64,000 bases of DNA from Campylobacter sp. TTU_617 (lineage in GTDB: Bacteria; Campylobacterota; Campylobacteria; Campylobacterales; Campylobacteraceae): the NCBI RefSeq assembly GCF_016599045.1, contig NZ_JAENKV010000008.1:1-64000 (forward strand), given 5' to 3'. A model generated the notes under the pieces. That model was not told where the DNA came from and searched no databases. It worked only from the letters and a program-made list of their open reading frames with translations. Positions 1 to 9,457 of the stretch are shown one piece after another (positions within the stretch are counted from its first letter, which is position 1; each line of letters starts with the position of its first letter). The position numbers were made by a program, and so were the translations under genes.

Positions 1-1068
1 TTGACCAAATTCATCATTTGTTTTTATATTAATGGTTGATACATTATTTGTTTTATGATTAATAAAATCAAAGAATGAGTTAAGACCATTTTGGATAGTG
101 GTGAGCGGGGAGAGATTTTTAGCAATTAGAATTCTTGCAAATATTAAAACTATCACTAAAGCTAAAAAACCAACTATAAGCTGACTATATAATATGCTAT
201 TAATAACATTATCATAAGATTTTTTATCCACTACACTACAAACCCTATATAAAGGATTGATTGAAGTAGGATTGCACATAACTGCTTGAGTTTGACCTTG
301 ATCATTGTTTGCATAAAATAAAGTATCTTTTTGCTTAGGATCTATCAACATTGGATCATTTTTAATAGCTGCTGCAATATTTTCACTTAAAGCATTTTTA
401 GTTAAAATTCTTGAAAGATCTTCATGAAATATAATATTACCTTCTATATCATAAACAGCAGCATAAGAATTTGCACTATGGCCTAAAGCAAGAACATTTT
501 TAGAAAAACTTCTTAAATCATAATCTCCTCCAACAACACCAATAAATTTGCCATTTTGAAAAACAGGTGTTGCATAAGTTAAAGTAATATGACCACTAAT
601 TGATTTATAAGGTCTTGTAACACTGATTTTTCCATTATCTTTTGCTAATTTAAACCAAATAGAATTTTTTGTATCAAAGCCTTTAGAAGCGTCTAATATG
701 GAACCATCTGATAAATATGTTTTTTCAGAATCTTCAAAACCCATCAAAACAAGATCAAATCCATTAGCTTCCTTAAAAACATGAAGCAAAGTTACAATCT
801 CTTGTATAGTTATTTTAGGGTTATTAGAAATTTCATTTGCTAAAATTTCCAAAGCTTTTCTTTTAGAACGAGCATAATTATCAAAAGTTATTTGAACATC
901 ATCCATAACTTTTAGTTGATTATCTTGCAATAATTCAAAAGCATTTGATTTTGATTGATAATAAGTTATTGTAGTAGTTGCTACTAATACTAATACTATC
1001 AAAATACCTACATATAAAGTTAATTTTGAAGACACTTTAAAAGAATTCTTTGGATCTTTTGTTTGCAT
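1..1068 (-). CDS. Methyl-accepting chemotaxis receptor (Tlp4-like), 3' end cut by window edge
   Basis: The frame is open from an ATG at 1068 to the window edge, giving the first 356 residues of a transducer-like protein. Membrane segments lie at about residues 16-37 and 296-316, enclosing a periplasmic region of about 255 residues. That region looks like a double-Cache sensor (motifs such as GHITLTYATPVF and GVVGGDYDL). A HAMP linker begins after the second segment; the signalling domain lies outside the window. An AGGAG Shine-Dalgarno sits 7 bases before the start. It lies just downstream of, and in the same direction as, the TorA-type operon, as I recall for C. jejuni tlp4 next to Cj0264c. 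The ligand cannot be read from sequence. Confidence 0.85.
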   Translation of the reverse strand, partial: MQTKDPKNSFKVSSKLTLYVGILIVLVLVATTTITYYQSKSNAFELLQDNQLKVMDDVQITFDNYARSKRKALEILANEISNNPKITIQEIVTLLHVFKEANGFDLVLMGFEDSEKTYLSDGSILDASKGFDTKNSIWFKLAKDNGKISVTRPYKSISGHITLTYATPVFQNGKFIGVVGGDYDLRSFSKNVLALGHSANSYAAVYDIEGNIIFHEDLSRILTKNALSENIAAAIKNDPMLIDPKQKDTLFYANNDQGQTQAVMCNPTSINPLYRVCSVVDKKSYDNVINSILYSQLIVGFLALVIVLIFARILIAKNLSPLTTIQNGLNSFFDFINHKTNNVSTINIKTNDEFGQ

Positions 1069-1083
1069 TTATGGCTCCTAAAA

Positions 1084-1120
1084 ATAAATTTTTGTTATTA
1101 ATATTATAACAAAAATTTAT
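1084..1120 (-). terminator. Terminator of torA operon containing the tlp promoter
   Basis: A perfect 15-bp inverted repeat has arms 1084-1098 and 1106-1120 and a 7-base loop. On the minus strand it is followed by a short T run, so it fits a rho-independent terminator for the reductase gene that ends at 1128. The same bases hold the -10 box of the downstream receptor gene. Confidence 0.65.
1103..1111 (-). promoter_or_regulatory. Extended -10 promoter of the Tlp receptor gene
   Basis: On the minus strand this reads TGTTATAAT, a perfect TGnTATAAT extended -10 of the Campylobacter sigma-70 type. The predicted start near 1096 gives a leader of about 28 bases. It lies inside the upstream arm of the torA terminator hairpin. 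Confidence 0.65.
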
Positions 1121-1127
1121 CAAAAAC

Positions 1128-3641
1128 TTATAAAATTTTTGGATCATTAAAAGCCGTAACTTTAGGAAGACTTTCGTTGAATTTTTCAACTCCTACAAGT
1201 GTAGTATGTGAGATATTGCCATTTGCAAGTTTTGAAGTAGGCAAATCTAATGTTAAAACATTAGCACTTCCATATTTACACAATCCATTTTCGTCAGGAT
1301 CATACCAACCTCCTTCACAAATTCTCACAACTCCTTGCATTATATCCTCGCTTACCAAAACTCCAGCTAAAATTTCTCCACGCTTATTAAATACTCTTAC
1401 AACATCACCATTTTTAATACCAAGTTTTTTAGCATCTTTAGAATTTATAAGCAAAGGTTCTCTTTCTTTAATGGTATATTTTGTCCTTAAATCTGTATGG
1501 CAAAGTTGAGAATGAAGTCTTTTACTTGGATGAGAAGTTAGAAGATGAAATGGTGTTTCTTTAGTAGCATTCCCAAGCCATTCAATAGGTTCAAACCAAG
1601 TAGGATGTGCTTTACAATCATCATAATTATAATTTTTAATTGTTTCTGAATAAATTTCAATAAGCCCTGAAGAAGTTCCTAAAGCATTTAAAATAGGATC
1701 TTCGATAAATTCTGAAAAACGAACATATTCTAAACTTTCACTTGTTGGTTCAAAAACAATAGGTTCATTTTTTGCCCAAAATTCTTCAAAATTAGGCATA
1801 GGAATACTAAAAGCTTCTCCATAACTTTTTACTTGTTTTAAGGCAATATTATAATAATCTTTAATTAAATCTTTTGCTTTTTTACCATTTTGGGTATAAG
1901 CATTAAAAACATCTTTTCCGTAAATCTTGCAAAGATCAGAAAAAATTTCATAATCATCCTTACTCTCTTCTACCGGTAAAACAGCTTGTTTCATAGGAAT
2001 TATATGCATATTAGAATAATCTCCACTCATAGTAATATCATCTCTTTCATAAGATGAAGTAACCGGCATTACAATATCTGCCATCTTTGCCGTTGGAGTC
2101 CAATAAATTTCATTTACAACAATAGTACGTGGTTTTCTCCAAGCTTTTACATTGGTATTAGTATTTTGATGATGCACCAAAGGATTTCCTCCTACCCAGT
2201 AAATAAAATCTATATCAGGATAAGTAATTTTAGTCCCATTATGTTCTATAGTTTTTCCAGGATTAAGCAAAGCATCAGCTATTCTTGCTACAGGAAAAGA
2301 TAAACTAGCAGAATTTTGCAACCACTCAGCGGAATTTAATTCTTCTTTTGACTTTGCAAGACCTTTAAATTTACCATTTTTCCAAACTCCTAATTCACCC
2401 GCATTCATACCCCCTATTACACCTCCTTTACAAGTAGGTACACCTCCATTACTATAATGATAACTAAGTCCAAAACCACCACCCTTGGTTCCAATTTGCC
2501 CTAGCATAGAACATAAAGTTACCAACATCCAATGAGGTTGTTCTCCATGATGAGCTCTTTGCATACCCCAACCACTCATTATCATTGTTGGATTATCATA
2601 AAATGTTTCAGCTAATTCTTTAATAGTTTTTTCTTTTATACCACAAATTTCACTTGCCCATTTAACATCTTTTTTTATACCATCTTCTTTGCCTTCTAAG
2701 TAATCCTTAAACTGATTAAAACCAATCGTGTAATTTTCCAAAAAAGTATAATTTACTTTATTTTTAGCGATTAAATGACTTGCTATACCCATCATTAGAG
2801 CTACATCAGTATTTGGACGTGGGGAAATCCATTTAGCATTTAAAAATTTAGCTGTATCTGTTTTTATAGGATCTATACAAATAACCTTTATTTTACTATT
2901 TTTCAACTTTTCAAAATAAGCTAAACCTCTTTGATCATTTGAAGTCCAAGCTATACGCAATGTTGTTAATGGATCAGCTCCCCAAATAACAACATATTTA
3001 GAATGATTTAAAATATTTTCCCAAGAAGTTTGTTGCTCATAAACCTCAATAGAACCCACTACATAAGGCATAATAATTTGCGAAGCACCTGTTGAATAAT
3101 CTCCACTCACTCCAACAAAACCTCCTGTAATATTTAAAAATCTATGAAGTAAAGTTCTGGCATTCTGCATATTTCCACTTGATTTCCAACCATAACTTCC
3201 ACCAAAAATAGCACTTGATCCTTTTTGTTCTCTTGTTTTTTTAAGTTCATTTGCAATTAAATTCAATGCTTTTTCATAACTTACACGGACAAATTCATCT
3301 TTTCCTCTTAATTCTCTTTTTGGATTATTAGGATTTTCAAGATAAGATTTGCGAACATAAGGATATTTTATACGAGATTTATATATTAAATCAGAAGTAT
3401 AATGTTGCAAAGGATTATCCATTTTAGTAAGTTTTTCCCAAGGTTCACTTTTTATAACTTTTCCATTTTTTATAGTGAGTTTTAAAATTCCCCAATGGGC
3501 TGCAGTAACTATTTCTCCATTTTTTACAATACCAAGACTTACTTTTGAAGCTTCAATATTTTTTGCCATACTAAAAGTAGGTATAAAAGATAAAGCACCT
3601 AAACTTGCACTCACTTTTAAAAATTTTCTTCTATCTAGCAT
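1128..3641 (-). CDS. torA: Periplasmic TMAO/DMSO reductase, TorA/BisC-type molybdoenzyme
   Basis: This 837-residue molybdopterin enzyme probably reduces TMAO or related N- and S-oxides in the periplasm. The N-terminus MLDRRKFLKV is a twin-arginine signal, so it would be exported folded with its cofactor. There is no N-terminal CxxCxxxC iron-sulfur site, as in the TorA/DorA/BisC branch, and the GDYSTGA motif at residues 180-186 supplies the serine (S183) expected to bind molybdenum. The C-terminal domain shows the usual cofactor-contact region. It lies 12 bases after a c-type cytochrome gene that probably donates electrons. The C. jejuni homologue (Cj0264c) is known to support TMAO/DMSO respiration. 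Exact substrate is inferred. Confidence 0.92.
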   Translation of the reverse strand: MLDRRKFLKVSASLGALSFIPTFSMAKNIEASKVSLGIVKNGEIVTAAHWGILKLTIKNGKVIKSEPWEKLTKMDNPLQHYTSDLIYKSRIKYPYVRKSYLENPNNPKRELRGKDEFVRVSYEKALNLIANELKKTREQKGSSAIFGGSYGWKSSGNMQNARTLLHRFLNITGGFVGVSGDYSTGASQIIMPYVVGSIEVYEQQTSWENILNHSKYVVIWGADPLTTLRIAWTSNDQRGLAYFEKLKNSKIKVICIDPIKTDTAKFLNAKWISPRPNTDVALMMGIASHLIAKNKVNYTFLENYTIGFNQFKDYLEGKEDGIKKDVKWASEICGIKEKTIKELAETFYDNPTMIMSGWGMQRAHHGEQPHWMLVTLCSMLGQIGTKGGGFGLSYHYSNGGVPTCKGGVIGGMNAGELGVWKNGKFKGLAKSKEELNSAEWLQNSASLSFPVARIADALLNPGKTIEHNGTKITYPDIDFIYWVGGNPLVHHQNTNTNVKAWRKPRTIVVNEIYWTPTAKMADIVMPVTSSYERDDITMSGDYSNMHIIPMKQAVLPVEESKDDYEIFSDLCKIYGKDVFNAYTQNGKKAKDLIKDYYNIALKQVKSYGEAFSIPMPNFEEFWAKNEPIVFEPTSESLEYVRFSEFIEDPILNALGTSSGLIEIYSETIKNYNYDDCKAHPTWFEPIEWLGNATKETPFHLLTSHPSKRLHSQLCHTDLRTKYTIKEREPLLINSKDAKKLGIKNGDVVRVFNKRGEILAGVLVSEDIMQGVVRICEGGWYDPDENGLCKYGSANVLTLDLPTSKLANGNISHTTLVGVEKFNESLPKVTAFNDPKIL

Positions 3642-3653
3642 CTTATTTCCTTT

Positions 3654-4223
3654 TTAGTTTGCTTTGAAATCTTTTGAATTTTTTTGTAAATATTCTATAA
3701 CAAGCCATCTATCTTTTTTTTCAATTGCTGTTCTATCAACCATAGATCTAAAAATTGATGGCCAAGCATTTGCATTAAATTCTTTTTCTTTATGTAAAGT
3801 ATGACAGATTCCACAATTATTAACAAAAAGATCTTTTGCACGAATTAACATTTCTTTATCACTCTTAAAAAATTCTTTTTTATCTGCCCAAATTTCTAAA
3901 CTTACCCTATCCCATTTATCTTTGGAAACGTTTTTTTCATTAAAATTTAATTTAGTATTTCTAGAAAAAGCAGCTACAATAATTCTTTGGACATCATTAT
4001 AATAAATAATAGAAGGTGATTTAGGATTTACAAAACCTTCAATTTTTATATAAACTTTATTACCTTGTTCTTTTAAAATTTCAAAAGAATTTGTAGGAAG
4101 CAATCTACCAATTACTTTAGTATCATCTTGAGAAAGATAAAGTGATACAACCTCATCACTATAAGCTATATTTTTAGACCACATGCAAGTGATTAAAAAA
4201 AATGTTAATAAAAAAAGCCTCAT
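3654..4223 (-). CDS. Monohaem c-type cytochrome, electron donor to the TorA-type reductase
   Basis: A 189-residue periplasmic protein with an N-terminal signal peptide (about residues 1-16) and one haem-binding motif CGICH at residues 137-141. The region before the haem domain (about 25-120) resembles a small SH3-like fold seen in other Cj0265c-type proteins; this is a weak reading. It is the first gene of a two-gene unit with torA, and such pairs pass electrons from the quinol pool to the reductase. A TATAAT box at 4257-4262 on the minus strand and a 14-bp inverted repeat just upstream are likely control sites. Confidence 0.85.
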   Translation of the reverse strand: MRLFLLTFFLITCMWSKNIAYSDEVVSLYLSQDDTKVIGRLLPTNSFEILKEQGNKVYIKIEGFVNPKSPSIIYYNDVQRIIVAAFSRNTKLNFNEKNVSKDKWDRVSLEIWADKKEFFKSDKEMLIRAKDLFVNNCGICHTLHKEKEFNANAWPSIFRSMVDRTAIEKKDRWLVIEYLQKNSKDFKAN

Positions 4224-4256
4224 TGTTTTTCCTTAAATAAATATTAAATCATTTTT

Positions 4257-4298
4257 ATTATATTTAATATTTTATTAATTATACATTAATAAAATATT
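4257..4298 (-). promoter_or_regulatory. Promoter and candidate operator of the TMAO reductase operon
   Basis: A TATAAT box lies at 4257-4262 (minus strand), with a predicted start about 27 bases before the cytochrome ATG. Directly upstream is a perfect 14-bp inverted repeat (arms 4266-4279 and 4285-4298, loop TATAC). It has no clear T-tract towards purF's side, so an operator is at least as likely as a purF terminator. RacRS is known to control this operon in C. jejuni; I cannot say that this is its site. Confidence 0.45.
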
Positions 4299-4340
4299 TA
4301 TATTTTAAAATAAAAATAAAATAATATTTAATTAAGAAAT

Positions 4341-5678
4341 TTATTTTATAAAATAATCTCCATCAAAGCTTACCAAAGAATAAAATCTCTCATCTCCTAT
4401 ACTACTCACTAGCTCATCTATGCTTAAAAAAGTAAGAGAATCAGCACCAACAAATTCTTTTACTTCTTCTATATTTTTATTAGCACTAATTAGTTCTTCA
4501 AAAGTAGGTGTATCTATACCATAAATATCCGGGAATTTGATTTCAGGACAAGCAATAGCCAAGTGAATTTTACTTGCACCTGCTAATCTAAGCAAAGAAA
4601 TAATTTTTTTAGAAGTTGTTCCACGTACCAAACTATCATCAATTACTACAACTTCTTTATCTTTTAAAACTTTAGACATAGGATTAAGTTTTAATTTAAC
4701 TTTAAAATTTCTAAGTTCCTCAGTTGGCTCTATAAAAGTTCTACCCACGTAATGATTTCTAACAATAGCCATTTCAAGTGGAATTTTAAGATATTGAGAA
4801 AAACCTATAGCAGCGCTTACTCCACTATCTGGAACAGGTACTACAAAATCAATTTTTTGCTTAAATTTTTTTGCCAAAGTTTCCCCCATTTTTTTACGCA
4901 CTTCATAAACACTTTTTCCTTCTATAATACTATCAGGTCGTGCAAAATAGATATATTCAAAAGCACATATTCTAGGTTTTTCATTAAAAAGCTTTATACT
5001 TTCAAATTTATCACTGCCTTGTGTAAAAATAAGCATCTCTCCCGCATCTATATCACGGATAAATTCAGCTTCAATTAAATCAAAAGCACAAGTTTCACTA
5101 GCTATAATATAACCTCCATCTTTTAAACGTCCTAAAGATAAAGGTCTAACTCCATAAGCATCTCTTATCACATAAAGCTTATCTTTACTAGCCAACATAA
5201 AACAATAAGCTCCTATGCATTTTTTTAAACCTTCTATCAAACGATCTTTTAAATCTTGTTTTTTGCTACGAACAATTAAATGGATTAAATTCTCTGTGTC
5301 TAAATTTGTTTGAAAAATTGCACCATCTTGCATTAAAGTATCTCTTATTTCATTTTTATTTACTAAATTTCCATTATGCACCAAAGAAATATCTCCAAAA
5401 GAACAATTAGCATAGATAGGTTGTGCATCATCAATACTTGAATTTCCAGCCGTAGAATAGCGATTATGTCCTATAGCAATTTCACCATTTAAAGTTTTTA
5501 AATTTAAAGGATTAAAAATTTGATTTACTTCTCCTTTAGCTTTAATAGTTTTTATGCTTTTTCCATCACTTACACTTATGCCACTTGCTTCTTGTCCGCG
5601 GTGTTGCATAGCAAATAAAGCATAATAAGCATAAGTACTTGCATTCTTAGAATTAATCACCCCTACAACTGCACACAT
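4341..5678 (-). CDS. purF: Amidophosphoribosyltransferase
   Basis: First committed enzyme of purine synthesis: it moves the glutamine amide nitrogen to PRPP. The 445-residue chain starts MCAVVGV, so Cys2 becomes the N-terminal nucleophile of the class II glutaminase domain (about 1-230). The phosphoribosyltransferase domain carries VVVIDDSLVRGTT at about residues 342-354, the PRPP-binding loop. No long propeptide is present, as in the short proteobacterial form. Its start codon follows the dapB stop with no gap, so the two are probably translated from one message, although their pathways are unrelated. Confidence 0.97.
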   Translation of the reverse strand: MCAVVGVINSKNASTYAYYALFAMQHRGQEASGISVSDGKSIKTIKAKGEVNQIFNPLNLKTLNGEIAIGHNRYSTAGNSSIDDAQPIYANCSFGDISLVHNGNLVNKNEIRDTLMQDGAIFQTNLDTENLIHLIVRSKKQDLKDRLIEGLKKCIGAYCFMLASKDKLYVIRDAYGVRPLSLGRLKDGGYIIASETCAFDLIEAEFIRDIDAGEMLIFTQGSDKFESIKLFNEKPRICAFEYIYFARPDSIIEGKSVYEVRKKMGETLAKKFKQKIDFVVPVPDSGVSAAIGFSQYLKIPLEMAIVRNHYVGRTFIEPTEELRNFKVKLKLNPMSKVLKDKEVVVIDDSLVRGTTSKKIISLLRLAGASKIHLAIACPEIKFPDIYGIDTPTFEELISANKNIEEVKEFVGADSLTFLSIDELVSSIGDERFYSLVSFDGDYFIK

Positions 5679-6407
5679 TTAAATTCCTAAAAAATCATTC
5701 ATTGAATATAATTTTGGCTCTTTTTGAACGAGCCATTTAGCAATTTTAATTGCACCTTTAGCAAAAGTAGCCCTTGAAGTAGCATTATGAGTTAATTCTA
5801 AGTATTCTCCTTCTTCATAAAAACCTATAGTATGGCGTCCTACTATATCACCTCCTCTTAAACTCATTACCGCAATCTCATCTTTACTTCTTTCTCCAAC
5901 TATGCCATCTCTACCGCTTACTCTAACATTTTGAAGCTCTAAATTTCTAGTTTTAGCTACATTTTCAGCCAAAGTTAAAGCTGTACCACTTGGAGAATCT
6001 TTTTTATGTCTATGATGCATTTCGACAATTTCTATATCAAAATTTTTAAGCATAATGCTTGCTTTACTTGCAAGATAATTTAATACAGCAACTCCTAATG
6101 ACATATTTGTAGCATAAAATATTGGCATTAATTTACCTAAATTGTGTATCAATTGTATAGTTTTCTCATCTAATCCTGTTGTACCAATCACCAAAGGTTT
6201 ATGATTATTTTTTGAAAATTCTAAAAGTTTATTTGTTCCTTGTGGTGAAGAAAAATCAATAATCACTTCACTTTTTTTAAAAAGTTCTTCTAAATTTCCA
6301 TCTTTATCATAAAGTATAGATGTTTTTGCTTCTTGATCAGATTTTAAACACTCTTGTATTTGTCTTCCCATTCTTCCATAAGCTCCATAAATTCCAATGT
6401 TTATCAT
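5679..6407 (-). CDS. dapB: 4-hydroxy-tetrahydrodipicolinate reductase
   Basis: Lysine/diaminopimelate pathway enzyme that reduces hydroxy-tetrahydrodipicolinate with NAD(P)H. I chose the ATG at 6407 (242 residues, [11 protein letters not shown]) rather than 6413, because the AAGAAGG Shine-Dalgarno abuts the upstream ATG but lies 6 bases from this one. The dinucleotide loop GAYGRMG is at residues 8-14, and [13 protein letters not shown] at 131-143 holds the catalytic histidines, lysine and the substrate-binding SGT. A TATAAT box is at 6434-6439 on the minus strand. It runs divergently from the DASS transporter across a 34-bp palindrome. Confidence 0.96.
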   Translation of the reverse strand: MINIGIYGAYGRMGRQIQECLKSDQEAKTSILYDKDGNLEELFKKSEVIIDFSSPQGTNKLLEFSKNNHKPLVIGTTGLDEKTIQLIHNLGKLMPIFYATNMSLGVAVLNYLASKASIMLKNFDIEIVEMHHRHKKDSPSGTALTLAENVAKTRNLELQNVRVSGRDGIVGERSKDEIAVMSLRGGDIVGRHTIGFYEEGEYLELTHNATSRATFAKGAIKIAKWLVQKEPKLYSMNDFLGI

Positions 6408-6466
6408 TTTCATCCTTCTTAATTAATACTAAAATTATATAAAATTAAATTAATAAATTATTTATT

Positions 6467-6500
6467 TTAAAATATTTAAAATATATTTTAAATATTTTAA
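6467..6500. promoter_or_regulatory. 34-bp perfect AT palindrome in the dapB/DASS divergent region
   Basis: The 17-base arm 6467-6483 is the exact reverse complement of 6484-6500 with no spacer. It lies between the dapB -10 box and the start of the DASS gene. It could be a regulator site, a cruciform-forming element, or chance in very AT-rich DNA. No known Campylobacter regulator motif is recognisable. Confidence 0.45.
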
Positions 6501-6545
6501 CTTTTTGTTAAAATGTAATATAAATAATTTTAAGAAGGAGAAATA

Positions 6546-7991
6546 ATGTGGAAGCTGTTTTTGCCTATTATAATAGCTGTAGTATTTTATTTTATACCTA
6601 CTCCGGAAGGATTGAGTAACAATTCTTGGCTTTATTTAAGTATTTTTATTGGATTAATTATAGGTTTAATGCTAGAACCTATTCCACCGGCATTAATAGG
6701 AGTTATTGCTATAACCTTGGTTGTTATTTTCAAAATAGGTCCTGTAGGAAGTGATAAAAGTATTATAAGTGATAGTGCTGCCATAAAATGGGGATTAAGT
6801 GGTTTTTCTGACTCTGTTGTTTGGTTAATCTTTTCCGCTTTTACCATAGGTCTTGGTTTTTCAAAAACTGGATTAGGTGAAAGAATAGCTCTTTATCTTG
6901 TTTCAAAACTCGGTAAATCAACTTTAGGCTTAGGATATGCTATTTGTATAGTTGATTTTATTTTAGCTCCTTTTATTCCAAGTAATGCAGCAAGAAGCGG
7001 AGGGACAGTTTACCCTATAGTAACAAATATAGCTCCTATGTTCGAAAGTTATCCTGATAAAAATCCTAGAAAAATAGGTTCATATTTAGTTTGGATGGGT
7101 TTAGCAAGTTCGTGTGTAAATAGTTCAATTTTCCTAACCGGACAAGCGCCTAACCCTCTTGCTCTATCTTTAATTTCAAAAAATGGTATTGAAGTTGTAG
7201 ATTGGCTTGGATGGTTTTTATCCTTTCTTCCTGTTGGAATTGTTATATTTCTTTTAACACCTTTACTTGGATACTTTGTATATCCACCAGAAATTAAAGG
7301 TTCAAAAGAAATAGCACAATGGTCAAATGAAAAATATAAAGCTTTAGGAAAAATGGATAAAAAACAAATTTATATGATTATAGTTGCTTTAATCGGTTTG
7401 ATTTTATGGGTTGGAGCTAGTTTTTTTAAAATCAATGCTACAACAACAGCTTTAATAATGATTATTTTAATGATAGGTCTTAAAATAATTACTTGGCAAG
7501 ACTTTTTAGCAAATAAAAGTGCTTGGAATACCTTAATCTGGTTTGCTACCCTTATTACTTTAGCTAGTGGGCTTAAAAATATGGGAATATTAGATTTTTT
7601 AACAAATAATTTAGGCAAATATTTACTTGGTTTTTCTCCTTTATTTGCAAGTATTTTATTGCTTTTGCTTTTTTCATGGCTTAGATATTTTTTTGCATCT
7701 GGGACAGCTTATGTAACTGCGATTATTGCTATTTTTGCAAGTTTAGCAGGACAAATTCAAGGAGCAAATGCTCAAGAAGTAATGTTAATTCTTGCTTTAA
7801 GCATGGGATTTATGGGTATTATTACTCCTTATGGAACAGGGTGTTCGCCTCTATGGTTTGGAAGCGGGTATGTAAAAGGAGCTAAATTTTTCCTACTAGG
7901 AGGAATATTTGCTTGTGTATATCTTGCAATTTATATTATTATTGGAATACCTTGGATTAAATTTATAAGTACTTATCTTAATTTTCATTAA
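6546..7991 (+). CDS. DASS-family sodium-coupled anion (dicarboxylate) transporter
   Basis: A 481-residue inner-membrane protein with about 11-13 hydrophobic segments. The two DASS signature regions are visible: SNAARSGGT at about residues 151-159 and TPYGTGCSPLWFG at about 427-439, which line the substrate and sodium sites. The overall look is closest to the plant-type 2-oxoglutarate/malate translocator and YbhI/CitT branch. The substrate is probably a di- or tricarboxylate, or possibly sulfate; that is family inference. AGAAGGAG precedes the ATG. It stands alone between dapB and trxB, an arrangement I do not remember from C. jejuni NCTC 11168. Confidence 0.85.
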   Translation: MWKLFLPIIIAVVFYFIPTPEGLSNNSWLYLSIFIGLIIGLMLEPIPPALIGVIAITLVVIFKIGPVGSDKSIISDSAAIKWGLSGFSDSVVWLIFSAFTIGLGFSKTGLGERIALYLVSKLGKSTLGLGYAICIVDFILAPFIPSNAARSGGTVYPIVTNIAPMFESYPDKNPRKIGSYLVWMGLASSCVNSSIFLTGQAPNPLALSLISKNGIEVVDWLGWFLSFLPVGIVIFLLTPLLGYFVYPPEIKGSKEIAQWSNEKYKALGKMDKKQIYMIIVALIGLILWVGASFFKINATTTALIMIILMIGLKIITWQDFLANKSAWNTLIWFATLITLASGLKNMGILDFLTNNLGKYLLGFSPLFASILLLLLFSWLRYFFASGTAYVTAIIAIFASLAGQIQGANAQEVMLILALSMGFMGIITPYGTGCSPLWFGSGYVKGAKFFLLGGIFACVYLAIYIIIGIPWIKFISTYLNFH

Positions 7992-8020
7992 AAATTCTAC
8001 CTCTATACGAGGTAAAATTT
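7992..8020. terminator. Bidirectional terminator between the DASS gene and trxB
   Basis: Stem AAATT-C-TACCTC pairs with GAGGTA-A-AATTT around a TATAC loop (one C/A mismatch). It sits directly after the DASS stop and 5 bases before the convergent trxB stop, with A/T tracts on both sides. Confidence 0.75.
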
Positions 8021-8025
8021 AAAAA

Positions 8026-8964
8026 TTAATGTAAGCTTTCTACATAGGCTATTGCACTAAGTGCTGCAATAGCTCCATCACTTGCAGCACAAATAACTTG
8101 TTTTGGAGCATCTTTTCTTAAATCTCCTGCAGCAAAAAGCCCTTTAATATTTGTTTGCATTTTAAGATCAACGCTAACTTGACCTCCTTCTTCCATATTG
8201 CATAAAAATTTTCCATCATCTTGTTTTAAAATTTCATTACGCACATCAAGCCCAACAAAAGTAAAAATTCCGGGAATTTTTAAATCTCTGATATTACCAT
8301 CTCTTAATTTAACCTTTACACCGCTAACACCCATTTTATCACCATATACTTCATCAATACTTGCACTTGTAATAAGTTCTATTTTCTCACTTTTTTTCAC
8401 TTTTTCTATAGTAGAAGGCGCTGCTCTAAATTCATCTCTTCTATGGATAAGATAAACTTTAGAACAAATATTGGCAAGATATAAAGCTTCTTCTAAGGCT
8501 GTATCACCCCCTCCTAAAACTGCAACTTCTTTATTTTTATAAAAAAAACCATCACAAGTTGCACAAGTGCTTACGCCTTTTCCAAAGAATTCATCCTCCC
8601 CTTTAAAACCTGCACGACGTGGAGTTGATCCCGTACAAACAATAACTGATTTAGCTTGTTCTATTTTTCCATTTTCTAATTTTATATTAAAGCTACCATC
8701 ATTATTTTTTAAAATTTGACTAACTCCAACCATTTCGTGTTTTAAACCAAAACGCATACATTGTTCATTCCAAGGAGCCATAAAAGAAATACCATCCATT
8801 ATAGTAGCAACCCCAGGATAATTTTCTATTTCAGAGCTTGAGGTTATTTGACCACCTGGCATACCTTTTTCAAACATAACAACATTTTTTAAACCTCCTC
8901 TAGTTGCATAAAGCCCTGCACTAAGTCCAGCAGGTCCTCCTCCTATAATTGCTAAATCTAACAT
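8026..8964 (-). CDS. trxB: Thioredoxin reductase
   Basis: FAD-dependent enzyme that passes NADPH electrons to thioredoxin in the cytoplasm. The 312-residue chain has the FAD-binding GGGPAG at residues 8-13, the redox pair CATC at 134-137 followed by DG, the NADPH-binding GGGDTA at 151-156, and the C-terminal FAD contact [11 protein letters not shown]. Length is normal for the low-molecular-weight bacterial type. It follows trxA by 127 bases in the same direction; a terminator-like hairpin between them suggests partly separate transcription. Confidence 0.97.
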   Translation of the reverse strand: MLDLAIIGGGPAGLSAGLYATRGGLKNVVMFEKGMPGGQITSSSEIENYPGVATIMDGISFMAPWNEQCMRFGLKHEMVGVSQILKNNDGSFNIKLENGKIEQAKSVIVCTGSTPRRAGFKGEDEFFGKGVSTCATCDGFFYKNKEVAVLGGGDTALEEALYLANICSKVYLIHRRDEFRAAPSTIEKVKKSEKIELITSASIDEVYGDKMGVSGVKVKLRDGNIRDLKIPGIFTFVGLDVRNEILKQDDGKFLCNMEEGGQVSVDLKMQTNIKGLFAAGDLRKDAPKQVICAASDGAIAALSAIAYVESLH

Positions 8965-9064
8965 TTACATTCCTTTTTAAAAAAATTATTTTCATTATGA
9001 TATAGAATTTTTTCTTAATATGTAGTTAATAAAAATTATTATTTAATATAAAATATAATTAGAT

Positions 9065-9084
9065 AAAGTCGCTAAAGCGACTTT
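9065..9084 (-). terminator. Hairpin terminator after trxA
   Basis: Perfect 8-bp stem AAAGTCGC / GCGACTTT around a TAAA loop, 7 bases after the trxA stop. It lacks a long T-tract, so some read-through into trxB is likely. Confidence 0.65.
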
Positions 9085-9091
9085 TAGAAGA

Positions 9092-9406
9092 TTAAAGTAA
9101 GGAATTAATTTTATCAGCAATAGCTTGCTTAGATTGTGCTCCAACTAGTTGATCAATTACCTCACCATTTTTAAAAAATATTAAAGTAGGAATTGATCTT
9201 ACTCCGTATTCAGCAGCTAAATCACCTTGCTCATCTGTATTCACTTTACAAATTTTTGCCTTGCCTTCAAAATCATTTGCAAGCTCATCAATTACTGGTG
9301 CCAACATTCTACAAGGACCACACCAAGGAGCCCAAAAATCAACTAAAGCAACACCTTCTTTCACTTCTGAAAAATTTTCTGAAGTAAGTTCTATATATTT
9401 TCCCAT
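9092..9406 (-). CDS. trxA: Thioredoxin
   Basis: Small cytoplasmic dithiol carrier of 104 residues that reduces protein disulfides and supplies peroxiredoxins and ribonucleotide reductase. The classical active site WCGPC is at residues 28-32, with the cis-proline segment RSIPTL near 75. AAAGGAG precedes the start. A TACAAT -10 box lies at 9429-9434 on the minus strand. It is followed by its own reductase gene, trxB. Confidence 0.97.
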   Translation of the reverse strand: MGKYIELTSENFSEVKEGVALVDFWAPWCGPCRMLAPVIDELANDFEGKAKICKVNTDEQGDLAAEYGVRSIPTLIFFKNGEVIDQLVGAQSKQAIADKINSLL

Positions 9407-9457
9407 AATTTCTCCTTTTTTTAAATTTATTGTATTTTAACTAAATAAAAAACTAAC

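Noticed and set aside
1177-1509. Open frame of 110 codons on the plus strand
   Set aside because: Antisense shadow of the torA-type gene, with no ribosome site and no family resemblance.
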